Assembly: GCA_034769895.1 (NCBI GenBank)
Contig: CM068368.1
Span: 690,385,877-690,449,876, forward strand
From: Magicicada septendecula
Lineage: Eukaryota > Arthropoda > Insecta > Hemiptera > Cicadidae
Direction of reading: 5' to 3'
Length of the DNA: 64,000 bases
Positions 47,384 to 57,939 of the stretch are shown one piece after another. Both the position numbers and the translations under genes were made by a program. Below the pieces are notes generated by a model that worked only from the letters and a program-made list of their open reading frames with translations, was not told the DNA's origin and made no database searches. How positions within the stretch are numbered: the stretch's first letter is position 1; every line of letters begins with the position of its first letter.

Positions 47384-48985
47384 TTATGCCCGACCTCCTT
47401 GGTACCCAGTATTTATGTGGTTCGCACCCTGATTATTGTTCAGGTACGTCCTTGGTTCGGGCCCATCACTTCTTCTACGACTCTGCCTGTAGTAATCTTC
47501 GTTTTCATAATTCTCTAGGAGTTCTGTCGTAGCCTGGATGGTTTTTATCTGGCTGCCCCTCCTTGCACGAATCACCTCCTCATCATAATGGTAAGACAGC
47601 TTGTTTATTAGACATTCCTCCGGTATGGCTGGTTCTAAGTGCTTGGCCATACACACTTTGCCGAGGAAATAAGCTGTCATTGAGCTGCCGACTTGTGGTT
47701 TGTAGCGGCCGTGGCATATATTATCTCTGATGAGATTCTGCGTGGTCTCTGACCAGTACTTGGCTTTGAACAGGCTTTTGAATTGTTCATAATTGTCGAT
47801 GTCGCTCCGGTTGGCCATCCACCAATGGTCATTCACCTCCCGAAACGACTCGTCAAGGATCTCTCTGTTCTGGACCCATCGGTTCCCTCGGTGTTTCTCG
47901 AGGTACTCCTCTATTCGTGCCAAGAACTCCATAGGCTTCCGTTTGTATTGCCGGAAATTGAGCCATTCTCTGTTCTCTGACATGGGGAAATTGTGATATC
48001 CCGATGGTCTGTTTCTTATTAACTCCATCTCCTCCTGGCTCTGACGCACCTGTCCGGTTATGTTCACCATAGCGGCTTCTACGCCGTCGCATCTTTCTGT
48101 TACTTGGGTCCTCACTTTATTTACTTCCTCCAAAGCAAATTTCTTGGTTTCCTCCATTCTTGTTTTCTGTTGTTCTTGGACCTGAGTAATTTCCTTAGTT
48201 ATTACTTCCCGGACTTCCAGCACTTCGTTTTCGGTTTGATGACATCTTTCGTCTACTTCTCGGATCTGCTGGTTAACAACCACGACTTCCTGTTCTAATT
48301 TCTTTACAATGGACTTCTTCGTCTCAGTTATCTTTTTGTTTATTTCCTCTTTGGCTAACTCAATCCTCTCGTCTAACTTATTCAGGTTCTCTTGGTTAAC
48401 TTCCCTCAGTTCTTCTCTCAACCTTTGATTATTCTCATCCATCTTCTCTTCTAAATTCTTATTATTTTCTTCCATTTTTCTTTCCATCTTCCTACTAGTT
48501 TCTTCGATCCTCTTATTAGTATTTTCTATCTTACGGCCCAATTCTTCCTTTGTGGATCGGTTATCTTCCTTCAGATCCTCTAGTTTTTCATTTAATGAAT
48601 GGTTATCTTCCTTCCTTTCCTTACTGTTTTCGTCCATCTTCTTGTTAGTGGAATCCAGTTTGTTATTCAAGTCTTCACTCAATTTCTTGCTAGTTTCTTC
48701 CATTTTGGACTCTATGTTCTTATTCATTTGTAAGATCATCTCCATCATCCTATCCATTTTAGTATCTCCATCGGTATTGGATTTCTCTTTCTCCCTTTCT
48801 GGGACACTGACTTCCCTTGTCTGTGTTGTTACTTCAGCTTGTTCCTCTGGTGGTTCAGGTTGTTTATGTTCCACCTGGATTAGTAACACTTCCGGATCTT
48901 CAACGGGTGTTGCCTCCTTATCCCCGATGTCAACTTCTTTCTCGGCCTCTGCCGCCCTCTTTTTCGATGTAGCTCGTCTTTGCAT
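47384..48985 (-). CDS. Gypsy1 Gag with long N-terminal coiled coil
   Basis: The 533-codon ORF starts at ATG 48985 (MQRRATSKKRAAEAEKE). Residues about 75-320 are a continuous coiled coil with repeats such as KMEENNKNLEEKMDENNQ. The capsid-like part (about 345-480) has REWLNFRQYKRKPMEFLARI and KSLFKAKYWSETTQNLIRDN. It ends shortly after an Arg-rich RRRSDGPEPRTYL region, with the tail shifted into another frame. Gag packages the element RNA into particles. The coiled coil is shared in style with Gypsy2 Gag and X ORF1. Confidence 0.85.
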   Translation of the reverse strand: MQRRATSKKRAAEAEKEVDIGDKEATPVEDPEVLLIQVEHKQPEPPEEQAEVTTQTREVSVPEREKEKSNTDGDTKMDRMMEMILQMNKNIESKMEETSKKLSEDLNNKLDSTNKKMDENSKERKEDNHSLNEKLEDLKEDNRSTKEELGRKIENTNKRIEETSRKMERKMEENNKNLEEKMDENNQRLREELREVNQENLNKLDERIELAKEEINKKITETKKSIVKKLEQEVVVVNQQIREVDERCHQTENEVLEVREVITKEITQVQEQQKTRMEETKKFALEEVNKVRTQVTERCDGVEAAMVNITGQVRQSQEEMELIRNRPSGYHNFPMSENREWLNFRQYKRKPMEFLARIEEYLEKHRGNRWVQNREILDESFREVNDHWWMANRSDIDNYEQFKSLFKAKYWSETTQNLIRDNICHGRYKPQVGSSMTAYFLGKVCMAKHLEPAIPEECLINKLSYHYDEEVIRARRGSQIKTIQATTELLENYENEDYYRQSRRRSDGPEPRTYLNNNQGANHINTGYQGGRA

Positions 48986-49032
48986 CTTTCTCTGTCTCTA
49001 TTTATTAATCGCTGCCAAGCTTAGATTATTAA

Positions 49033-49052
49033 GCCCTCTAAGTTGGACGCCA
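49033..49052 (-). promoter_or_regulatory. Gypsy1 primer-binding site
   Basis: Three bases inside the 5' LTR, the minus strand reads TGGCGTCCAACTTAGAGGGC. This is the usual form of a Lys-type tRNA primer site (TGGCGNCCAAC...GGGGC) and fixes the 5' LTR boundary. Confidence 0.75.
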
Positions 49053-49055
49053 CTT

Positions 49056-52000
49056 TGTAAGAGACCCTGTATGCCGGTCGTTACAAAAGAATAAAAATAA
49101 AATGGAAAATTCAATAATAATAGAATTTTCAAACAATAAAATAATTTTGTTTATGTTTATAGAGGTATGTATACAAGATAAATCTGTTTTTTAAAAGGTT
49201 CTGGTAAAATTTTAATAACAGGTAGGTATTTATTGACCGTCGAGCACTTCTTGAAGATTTGCACCAAGTCTGGAGTTAAATAGATTAACTCCAGGTAATA
49301 ATCGATTGGTGACTTTTCTGACTGGTCCAATATCTTGTTCAAAATAGGATATATTCTTCTCACTTAATTCCTTCTGCCTTATAAATACCCTTAAATTACC
49401 CTGTGAAATAAGTACAGATACAAAATAATGGAAATATAAAGATTTATTGACAATTTTAAATAAATAATCGATATTTTATCGATGGAGAGCAATTATCGAC
49501 TCTGTCTCAGGAATTATCGATTGTATCATACAGAACAAAATTTTATGTTATATTATATTAAAAGACAGGTTCTTTGAGCGATTAGGATTAATAGTCAGAG
49601 AAGGGTGACGAGAAAGTATAACATTAACAATTAAAGATATTAATACAATAATTACTATTCAATAGTATTTAAATAATTCCACTATGTAATGTAAATGAAT
49701 GCTGTCAAACCATACGCAGACGATGACGTCACTGCGATATCGTGAAGGCGGTCTCTGTAGAATTAAAAGATGGCCGCTACTATTTCTTGCGTAGTTACGG
49801 TGAACTCGGCATGTCCCAAAATCACGACAAAATTACCTTTGTGAATGTCTAAAATCTTCCCGCACTGGTGTAATATGTCTGTTAAGTTAGTTGGTGTATT
49901 CTGGTGAAGTGTTCCGTGTAAACTTGTGTTAATTTGGTTGTTTTTGTCTGTTTTCACTCCTGGGGTTAAGTTTTTCAAGTTACGGTTAGGTTTGTAAAGT
50001 GAATCAGTTGAAATATAATGTTTTACTGTTTACTGTCACTCGTATAGTGAAGTTAGAGGTTTGTTTTCACTATTGTCGTGAATGTTTTTATAGTATTAGT
50101 TTCAAAAAGTGTCTAATTTGTCTAACTCTCGTTCACTGATTTCAATGGCTAAACGCTAGCATTATGTTCGACTCGATTTAAAGAACGTTTTTGTCACACA
50201 CCTATTCAGCTTGATATTCAACAAAAGACTAATTAACTTGGTCATAAATCTTGCCCAGTTAATCCTTGAAAAAGTATTGTTAACATTTTTCGACTTCCCA
50301 TACATATGATAAAATATTACATTATGTATGGAATTTATCTATTTTATTACTCACTTTTATGAATTATTAACCTTATTATTGGTTTAATCATCTCATTCCC
50401 TTTAAATTGATGTATTATAGTCCATATCTGTAGATATTTTGTGGAAATTAACAAATTTCTTTACTTTATGGAAATATAGGCTCAAAATTGGATTTCCGTC
50501 TTTATACAAAATTCCTTCCATTTTAAATATTATTAATACTATTATAATAAATTTTAATTAGTCATATTCCTCTTCCTTTCCTTAAATACATATAAATTAC
50601 ACCTTTGAACTGGTTTTTTGTGTTAATCTGTAAATTTGACATTGCTCTTTAAAATTAATCAATTTATATATTTTGACAATTTATAAAATGTTAAGGTATA
50701 TATCCTTATTATCATTTTAATTCATAGGATCATTCCTAGTAGTGGTTAATTGTGTTATCTTATATAAATCTTGGTAGTTTACAGGATTTATAAGTGAATT
50801 ATACTATTTTATATTGTTTCTCTGATTTCACCAAATGGCCTAGATTTTAGAATTTTATATTTCTTTCTTTCTCAAATAATTTAAACTTAATTCCTCCTCT
50901 GACTTTACATAATTACAATTATATCCAAATAACATGATTTATAACTTATTGGGTTGTGTAGTAGTTAATTAACACTACATATTTAAAATAAATAATTATG
51001 AACATGGTTTAGCAATCTGCACAATTGAACATATTGCAGATATGGTTTGAACATATATCTTTCAACTATTTTTGAGCTAACATAGCATACCTTTTAGAAC
51101 ATTATTACTGGTATGTAGGTTATTATTTATCAAACATAATTCTTTTTAAAACACATAACATAAATCTTATTTTCTAATAAACCTTACAAATACATTTATT
51201 TAACACTTGATTTTAGGACTGTGAAATAACAGTCTATTTAAACATGTTACACTTATTCATAATATATTAGTACCAGCCCTTTCTGGTTTAAACCATTATT
51301 ATTGTGATCCCCTACATCAGTAAACATTAACTCCCATACTCTATTTATTATTATTTTTTACAAATGTCTTGTAAATAAAGATTTACATTAAAATAATAAA
51401 ATACTGGAAACCTTCCATTTTATTATTTTATTATTCTGTTTATTATTTAAATTTTAAAGTTGTGATATAGCATACTACTAAGTTATAGTATCACCAACTT
51501 TAAGTTTATTGCATTTTTTAAAAAACACTTACACAAATTCACTTTCACTGTTGGTTCTGATATTTTGAGTCTTATTATCTCAGACCAGACCTTTAGTAAT
51601 CATGGACCGTTAAGACTAGTTTATTTCTTTATTACACAATAGCTTTAGCCGGTGCACTTCTTATAACGCTATACAGCACTTTAGTTTTCTCAATAATTAC
51701 ATTTTATAAGATTTTGGGTATGTTATACTTTCTTTTGCATAGTTTTTGTGGGTTTGGGATTGATAGTAGTTTAAATAATAATAGGTTTTACTACGGTGTT
51801 TCTTTCTTACTATTTCTTCCTCTCCTCCTGTCTTCCTTCTTGTCCTTCTTCATATCTTCCTTCTGGTATTCATTCTTGTCCCTCTTCTAGTCTTCATTCT
51901 TGTCCCTCGTCTAGTCTTCACTCTTCTGTTCTTCCTTCCTCATTCTTGGGTAAACCAAGGTACTTGGTGTTATCACGACTGAGGTTTAGTTTGGAGTATT

Positions 52001-52415
52001 TAATTTATTCACTGAACTGACTTTATTCTTCTATACAGGTTTCAGGGTATTGTTTTCTTCCTGTTCACAAACTTTATTCTTCCCTCTTCTTGTTTTTGGG
52101 GTATTTTGGTCTTCACCACCCTTTAATTGAGTCTCTTTTTTCTTTGATATGGTCTTATATAACTGGTTTACTGCTCTGAGCTTCCTGGGTAACTTACTGG
52201 TATTATACTATGAGTTGATGAGTTGCTTCAATACTTTCTTTGGTTTCTTTTAACAGTGGTTTTTATATATTATGTAGTGAGGATTTTTATCTTATTGTGG
52301 TTCATTCCCCTGATTTATTTAAATGTCATTCAATATTATTATAACATTTGTTGGTGTAATTAAACTTTATGATTTCACATGACTTAAAATGTAGTGGATT
52401 TTCTGTCACGCTACA
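49056..52415 (-). repeat. Gypsy1 5' LTR (about 3.36 kb)
   Basis: The boundary at 49056 comes from the primer site and the match to 40344. The boundary at 52415 comes from the CA end and the ATAT duplication with X. Only 49056-50321 has a second copy, so the rest is assigned by inference. It contains a pyrimidine-rich TCTTC/CCTTC stretch at about 51800-51950 and no recognisable gene. It is long for a Gypsy LTR. Confidence 0.75.
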
Positions 52416-52811
52416 ATATGTATATTGTATTTTGTAAATAAGAAACCAGTACTTTGAAAAAAGTAGAACCAGTACTTTGCTAACAATGAACCAGTACGAC
52501 TAAGAGGAAACGAATCAGTTGGGGATATGGAGTAATGGAAGGCCCGTTGTTGATATTTTAATTGAATGTTCCAGAGTCAGGTGATACTGTGGTGACTTGC
52601 CTGTCTGATTTTATGGTGTTGGGATCTCGAGAGGGAAGTCCAGTAAAGTCGGATAGGTGCAGCCACAGCCACCGGACTAGGGGGGTAAGTACCCATGATT
52701 TTAGTAAGGATTTAAGGGGGGTTGTGGCGCCATATCCTCATTGATCCTCTTAGGTTTTATGCAATGAGAGTTTTATGCTTCGGCATAAAACCTCACATTG
52801 GGGGGGGGTAT
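52416..52811 (+). mobile_element. X 3' end after Gypsy1, with hairpin and polypurine tract
   Basis: This matches 14428-14828. It includes the TTCG-loop hairpin (52770-52791) and the G-run before LTR 3. Confidence 0.88.
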
Positions 52812-53945
52812 TGTAACAGTACAGAATTGTGTGTTAGAGAATAATAATTTAAATCAGGCTGAATTCAAAGCAGTCAGTATTCACCTGTGGGGTACCTCAT
52901 TGTAACCAGCCACACATGCAATGTTATTACAACACACGTTTATGTTGATGTCTGGAGCCTGCCCGGCTAGACGTATAATGTAACCGCTCGCAAGCCAGTC
53001 TCTGTGAAGTACAGAAAGAATGAATAATTGCCACCCCAGTTTGCATCAGACAGTAGCAGAGAGCAGTCATCGTTAGATTGAAAAAGTAGACAGCAGAGCC
53101 GCGCGGGCAGTATGGGAGCGCGCGGTTCTTAAAACTATTGATCTGTATAATTGTTTAATCTGTGTGAGCTATATACCGCAGTCGACGCAATTTCTTCAGA
53201 CCGCGCGGTCTTAAATTAAACAGGGCTCGAGTAAAAATACAGTCGGCCGACTAAAAATATAACTATAGAACTCAGTTACAGTGAAAATCTAGTTCGATAT
53301 GTGATCGGAACAATTACGCCAGCTTTTGAAAGCCGAAATTATTTCCGGAATGTGAAGTGCAAGACGTTGTTAACCTCCAATACTGGTGCAACAGCTCGGA
53401 TACTATTACAGACTGGTTAAGTACAAACACAGACTGGTAAAGTACCTTTTGTCATCAAACTAAAAGTTTTTGAAAGAGCTCTATTAATAAGAAATGAGTA
53501 TTGTAAAAGTATGATGGGCATAAGCGCGAGAGAGTGTGTGGGGAATAATACTAAAATATTAACAGTACTGGTTTGTTGTTATAAAATAACTCTATTTTAA
53601 TTAATTTTGTCTAAAATAGATAGCGGTTAAGCGATTGCAAATGTATGTTGATGAATTTGATGTTGTAAAAGGGTTGGAGTAGCGTGTCAACATAAAGTAG
53701 AAGAGAATCTGGAGAATTGTCATACAAGTGTAGAAAATAACGTTAATTTCACATAATAAACCAAAAGTAAGTTGTTTTAGTCAGAATAAATGGTGTTAAT
53801 ATTATTTCGCAATCAAACCCAAATAATCCTTCTGCAACTTGTTCGTCTGTAGAACCCTGGATTGGAACCCGAAGGTAAGATAAAAACTCAGTTGTTATAA
53901 AGTTAATAAAGCTTATTATTTGGTATACAAAAACGAACGATTACA
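52812..53945 (+). repeat. element X, LTR 3
   Basis: This 1134-bp copy of the X LTR ends CGATTACA at 53945 and is followed by GTAT, matching the GTAT before LTR 1. By eye it carries more differences from LTR 1 and LTR 2 than those two carry from each other. Confidence 0.9.
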
Positions 53946-54634
53946 GTATGAATCAGCCAGTGTGACGTAGACGTTACCGTCACAAAATATATAAACCTAA
54001 CCATATATGGGCACGAATTTTTAGCGATTCGATTGACGTCAGAAAAGTATCACAAAATGAACACGTGTTTTTAATACGGAAACGAAATCCTAGCTTCTAC
54101 GATGTTCTAGAACGTTCGATATGGCCTGGTCAACAAGGAAGGGGTACCACGTGACCAGCTCAGAAAGTATACAGTAGTCTGTCGCCATCTTCCAGTCGAC
54201 GAACAGCAGCCAAACTTTATGTTTTTACTTATAAAAACTTTGTGTTCCGAGTCGTTAATATAATAGTTGTATTTAGTTAAGTAACGGCACGTCATGGACA
54301 ACGAAATCCATTAATTAACAGTTTTGTGAGTGTTGAAACCAAAATGCAATACAAAAACAATGACGCCACATGTGGAATAACGTATCCAGATAAGTACCTT
54401 CGAAACTAAGTCGACCAGACAGAGCTATCAACAACTATGTATCCAGCATTAAAACACTAAATTCAGATCGTAATGAGGGCTCAAATCTAAGGAGGGTTTT
54501 CAAAGAATGAGTGAGAGTGTGAAAGCGAAATGCTGGTTCGCCTTGATAGGTTAAGTAAAGTAATCTTGTGTAATTAATGAGTACCTATATAATATGTTCA
54601 ATGTAGGCTGATTTACTAATCACTATATATATAT
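53946..54634 (+). other. flanking DNA with a PLE terminus at 54212-54310
   Basis: From 54212 to 54310 the sequence matches the 3' terminus of PLE family B (TTTTTACTTATAAAAACTTT ... GACAACGAAATCCA) with some changes and no coding part. No target duplication was seen. The rest of the interval holds nothing recognisable. Confidence 0.65.
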
Positions 54635-54890
54635 TGTTACAACCTTAATGTTTTGTTTCAATTATAATTGAGGATGTTTAAAAGCCCCACTGTTGGGTTC
54701 GCCAATTTGTAACAAATTTAATGTTTTGTTACTTCGTTACTTGTTAATTAAACAATTAGTTGGTTGATAACCAACTAGTTAATGAGTACTGGGGTTTATT
54801 CAAGCTCCACGTTGGTATGCGCCAATTTGATACCCAACGTGCAAATAGGAAATAATAAAGTCACACTGTAGTGAGCGCCAATTTGAAATA
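54635..54890 (-). repeat. three PBS-like modules inside LTR Yb
   Basis: On the minus strand, modules at about 54885-54859, 54829-54801 and 54709-54681 read AATTGGCG, a short spacer and a CAACGTGGAGCT- or CAACAGTGGGGCT-type end; the first (54885-54859) is more diverged. Each follows an LTR-end-like TTTCA, GGTATCA or TTTGTTACA. A fourth end, GGTTGTAACA, closes the LTR. Module number and order match Z and Ya. Confidence 0.7.
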
Positions 54891-57006
54891 AAATCCTTCT
54901 TGTCAATGTTACGTGTGTAGCGGGTGTAATACTGTTACGGGTTTCTTGCTAATGCGACCCTGTATGATGAACCAAGCTGTTATTAAAGAAAATGTTTATT
55001 ATGTAGTCTTATAGGTGACCTCCTGTAACTCAATTTTAATAGACAAGTTTATTTATTATTTTGTTATTGCAACTTTTATGTAGACCATAACACGGTTTTA
55101 CCTAATTACTCAATGTTTACTCAATGTTAATTCTATATTTCATGTATTTTAATTAATATATTGAGTATTATCTCCAACCCTAGTCAGTCCGTATTATTTA
55201 AATCAATTCAAAAATGTGCAGGAAACACGCTAGTTCGGTAATCTCACGTTCTACCAGCTGTTGACTATAAGCGCTGTTATTCGTAATTGACTTACGCTTC
55301 TAGGTTAGCTTGTTCACCAGATTTTAATCACCCTTTTTACCTGTAAATTACTCCACCCACAAAATACAATACCTATTCTACAATAATATAAAACATCATC
55401 ATATACAAGAAGGATTCTTTATTTATATTACCTTTTAATTTAACTTCTAACAGTGCTCTTCATGGTTATAATATATTTAGATCGATTGTACAATGATGAA
55501 TCGATTGGTTAGTTGACTATTCCTTTTTTTTAATACAAATTAAATATAATGTTAATTATCTCTTATCCCAGGGTACGTGTGATTCTTTTAACGATTAGTA
55601 AGGCCAGGTAATGCAAAATTAAGGTTACTAAGTATTACAAAATGTTATTAGTTCTTACTATATTAAAACTAAATATAAGCTGGTGTTACCGTACTGGACG
55701 ATTCTCAAGGTAGCAGTGCTTGTTTGCAAACGGTTGAAGATTTACAGTTGAGGTTACGTTAATCCAGAAAAGGTGTTCAGATTATTAATAAAATTGAAGG
55801 GGTGATGTCCTGGTCCTGGAAGGCAACGGGAACTCTTCTAATCTTCGTTCTCCTTCACGATCCTTGTGGTTGTCGGTCCCACAATTAATTTAGATTCATA
55901 TTTTTTTCAAATTTTATCATTCTTTTAAATGTGTCTGCCCATCTCAACTCATTAGCATGTAACAATCGACCCGAATGAATTTAAAATCAACAACTCTTGT
56001 ACATTTCAGTTGCCTTAACAACCACTATTTTTTGTCATTGGATGAAATTAGATATCCTAGAGCCAGAATTATAGAATATTACTACTCTTTTTTAATAAAA
56101 TACTCCATGCTTGGAATTATACCAAATTACCTAAAACTCTCACCCAATCTACCTTATTAAACCGTATATATTTTACTATAGTTTCATTAGACTGGACTTA
56201 TTAAAAAGGTATTAATTTCCTTTTACAAATATTAAATTTAGGCCTATAGGATTTCTTACAACTGTTATAATATTGTTTTGTTTTTAACTTAATTTTCTTT
56301 ACCTGACCTACTGTACAGATAGTCACTGGTTTATGGCTACTTACATTAATTTATATTTCCTGGGTTTAATTCATTATATTAACTAGTTCATCCTTGAACC
56401 TTTCATTATTTTATAACATAACTATAAGAACTACTTGCCAACTCTTTAACACTTATTGCCTTCCTGGCCAAGTTTACATTAATTCAAACATCTTCATTAA
56501 TCAACTACAGTAAATACATTCAACATAATATAATACCTAACCCATGTACTTATACTTAATTATTCAAATACAATTTTAACATAAATAAAAGGAGTACCGC
56601 AGACTAAGTACTTCTTTAAAGCAACAACTCCACTCTTACTATCCATAAAACATAAGATAAATATTCTGTAAACACTACATCATGTTACAGCATAACACCA
56701 AGTACATTTCATAACATATTAAATATTAATTTGAATAGTATTTTATACTTCATTACCACACATTAAACTCCTCCCATTTGACACAATGTTTATGTTTTAC
56801 ATCCCATATTATTTATTACATTTTTTAGATTTAGGTACACTTTAGATGTTTCAATTACTTAGTAACCTTAACATGTACCTATAATGTATTCTTCAGGTGA
56901 TAGGGGCCCTCTGGTATTCAATTATAACCGGCTTTGGGTATTGTTCTAAACCATATTTACTTTGTTTTCTATGTAACGTTGGGGACCTCAAATCTGTTAC
57001 GTTACA
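54635..57006 (-). mobile_element. solo LTR Yb (about 2.37 kb), inverted relative of Ya
   Basis: On the minus strand it starts TGTAACGTAACAG at 57006 and ends GGTTGTAACA at 54635. It is related to Ya along its length, most clearly at 55900-56340 against 18780-19160. Both flanks are TA-rich, so the target duplication cannot be read exactly. There is no coding body. Confidence 0.7.
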
Positions 57007-57029
57007 GATATATATATATATATATATAT
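57007..57029. repeat. (TA)n microsatellite
   Basis: About eleven TA units between Yb and W. Similar TA runs also flank Yb on its other side and W at 60140, so both blocks may have inserted into one TA-rich tract. Confidence 0.85.
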
Positions 57030-57165
57030 TGTAACGAGTAGATTCGTACGTCTCTTGAAAACGTGTAAGTATCGTGTGTTCGCATCACACTGGTGTCGTT
57101 ACTTATATGTTGTGCTGACGATGTTCGTAGCGATCCTTCAATTACCAGTACACGCGAGTGGGAAC

Positions 57166-57210
57166 CTTACCTGTTCTCCTATAGGTGTTCATAAATCCCG
57201 GGTGGCACCA
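57166..57210 (-). promoter_or_regulatory. PBS-like site and splice-donor-like site, cassette 1
   Basis: On the minus strand AATTTGGTGCCACCCGGG (about 57213-57196) resembles an LTR end plus primer site, and 20-30 bases later CAGGTAAGG (57174-57166) matches a 5' splice donor. The pair resembles a retroelement leader. Confidence 0.4.
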
Positions 57211-57787
57211 AATTGTTTAATTAAAACAATTAAATTAACAAATTGGATGATTGAGCATTCTTAGCTATGACGGTCTGGTGAATTCAATTATTCCCGCCTG
57301 TACAGGTTTATAAATCTCACTGTTCGCCGAGTTTCCGACGTGAGCGCTTACCGTCATCTTTGCTCTTTGGTAAATAATACACAATTTATATAATGCACTT
57401 CCCTATGAAATAAAAAACAGTGGTTACAACTCTGTACTAGTTTCTTTAATTGCAATTTGGATTTATTCAGTAAGATATAAAAGTATATTTTTGTTATTAA
57501 ACAAATTTGCACCGGCAATTATTATAAGACAAAAATCTCAAGGTTGCGAAATGGCTTTGAACGAATTATTCAGTCAATCATGGCGACTGCAACCGTTTGT
57601 TTACAAATAGTTTCATTCAGATTCTGGATTCTTGTGATTACGAAAAAAATATTAATAATGATTACAATAAAGTACACTACCTTACATTAATTGTACTTAG
57701 ATAATATAATGTGTAATTATAATTTGTTCCTGAAGTGTGGTAAAGTGTGTTTCAAAAGTTCGTAATTTTCATACAGGTTATTTTTCT

Positions 57788-57939
57788 TCTTCGTATTGTT
57801 TAAAGGGGAGGGGCCTAAAATGTAAAAGCCTACAATGTACAGTTGATAGACGTTGTTTAAGACCTGATGATGTCAGTGATGATGAAAAGCTTAGTCGAAC
57901 AATAAAAATTATAGCAGTTAGCAAATTCATAAAAGAAAT
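57788..57939 (+). mobile_element. 152-bp PLE-derived mini-element with 12-bp TSD
   Basis: GGTTATTTTTCT is duplicated at 57776-57787 and 57940-57951. The insert begins TCTTCGTATTGTTTAAA, as does PLE D, and its last 90 bases match the PLE D 3' terminus (62765-62850), including the CTGATGA ... GAAA core at 57864-57870 and 57884-57887. There is no coding sequence. It is a non-autonomous derivative, presumably mobilised by a family D element. Confidence 0.85.

Larger units (their letters stand above)
40344..52415 (-). mobile_element. Gypsy1: long-LTR Ty3/Gypsy retrotransposon inserted in X
   Basis: The left end is TGTAAGAGACCCTGTATG and the right end TCTGTCACGCTACA. ATAT is at 40340-40343 and 52416-52419, and the intact X copy has ATAC at that site (14428-14431), allowing one change. 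The minus strand encodes gag (49.0-46.8 kb), protease-RT-RNase H (46.7-44.5 kb) and integrase (44.5-43.5 kb). The left LTR is incomplete because of a PLE-associated deletion. Confidence 0.9.

Noticed and set aside
46776..47532. Plus-strand ORFs over Gypsy1 gag
   Set aside because: Antisense shadows of the Asn/Arg-rich Gag tail.
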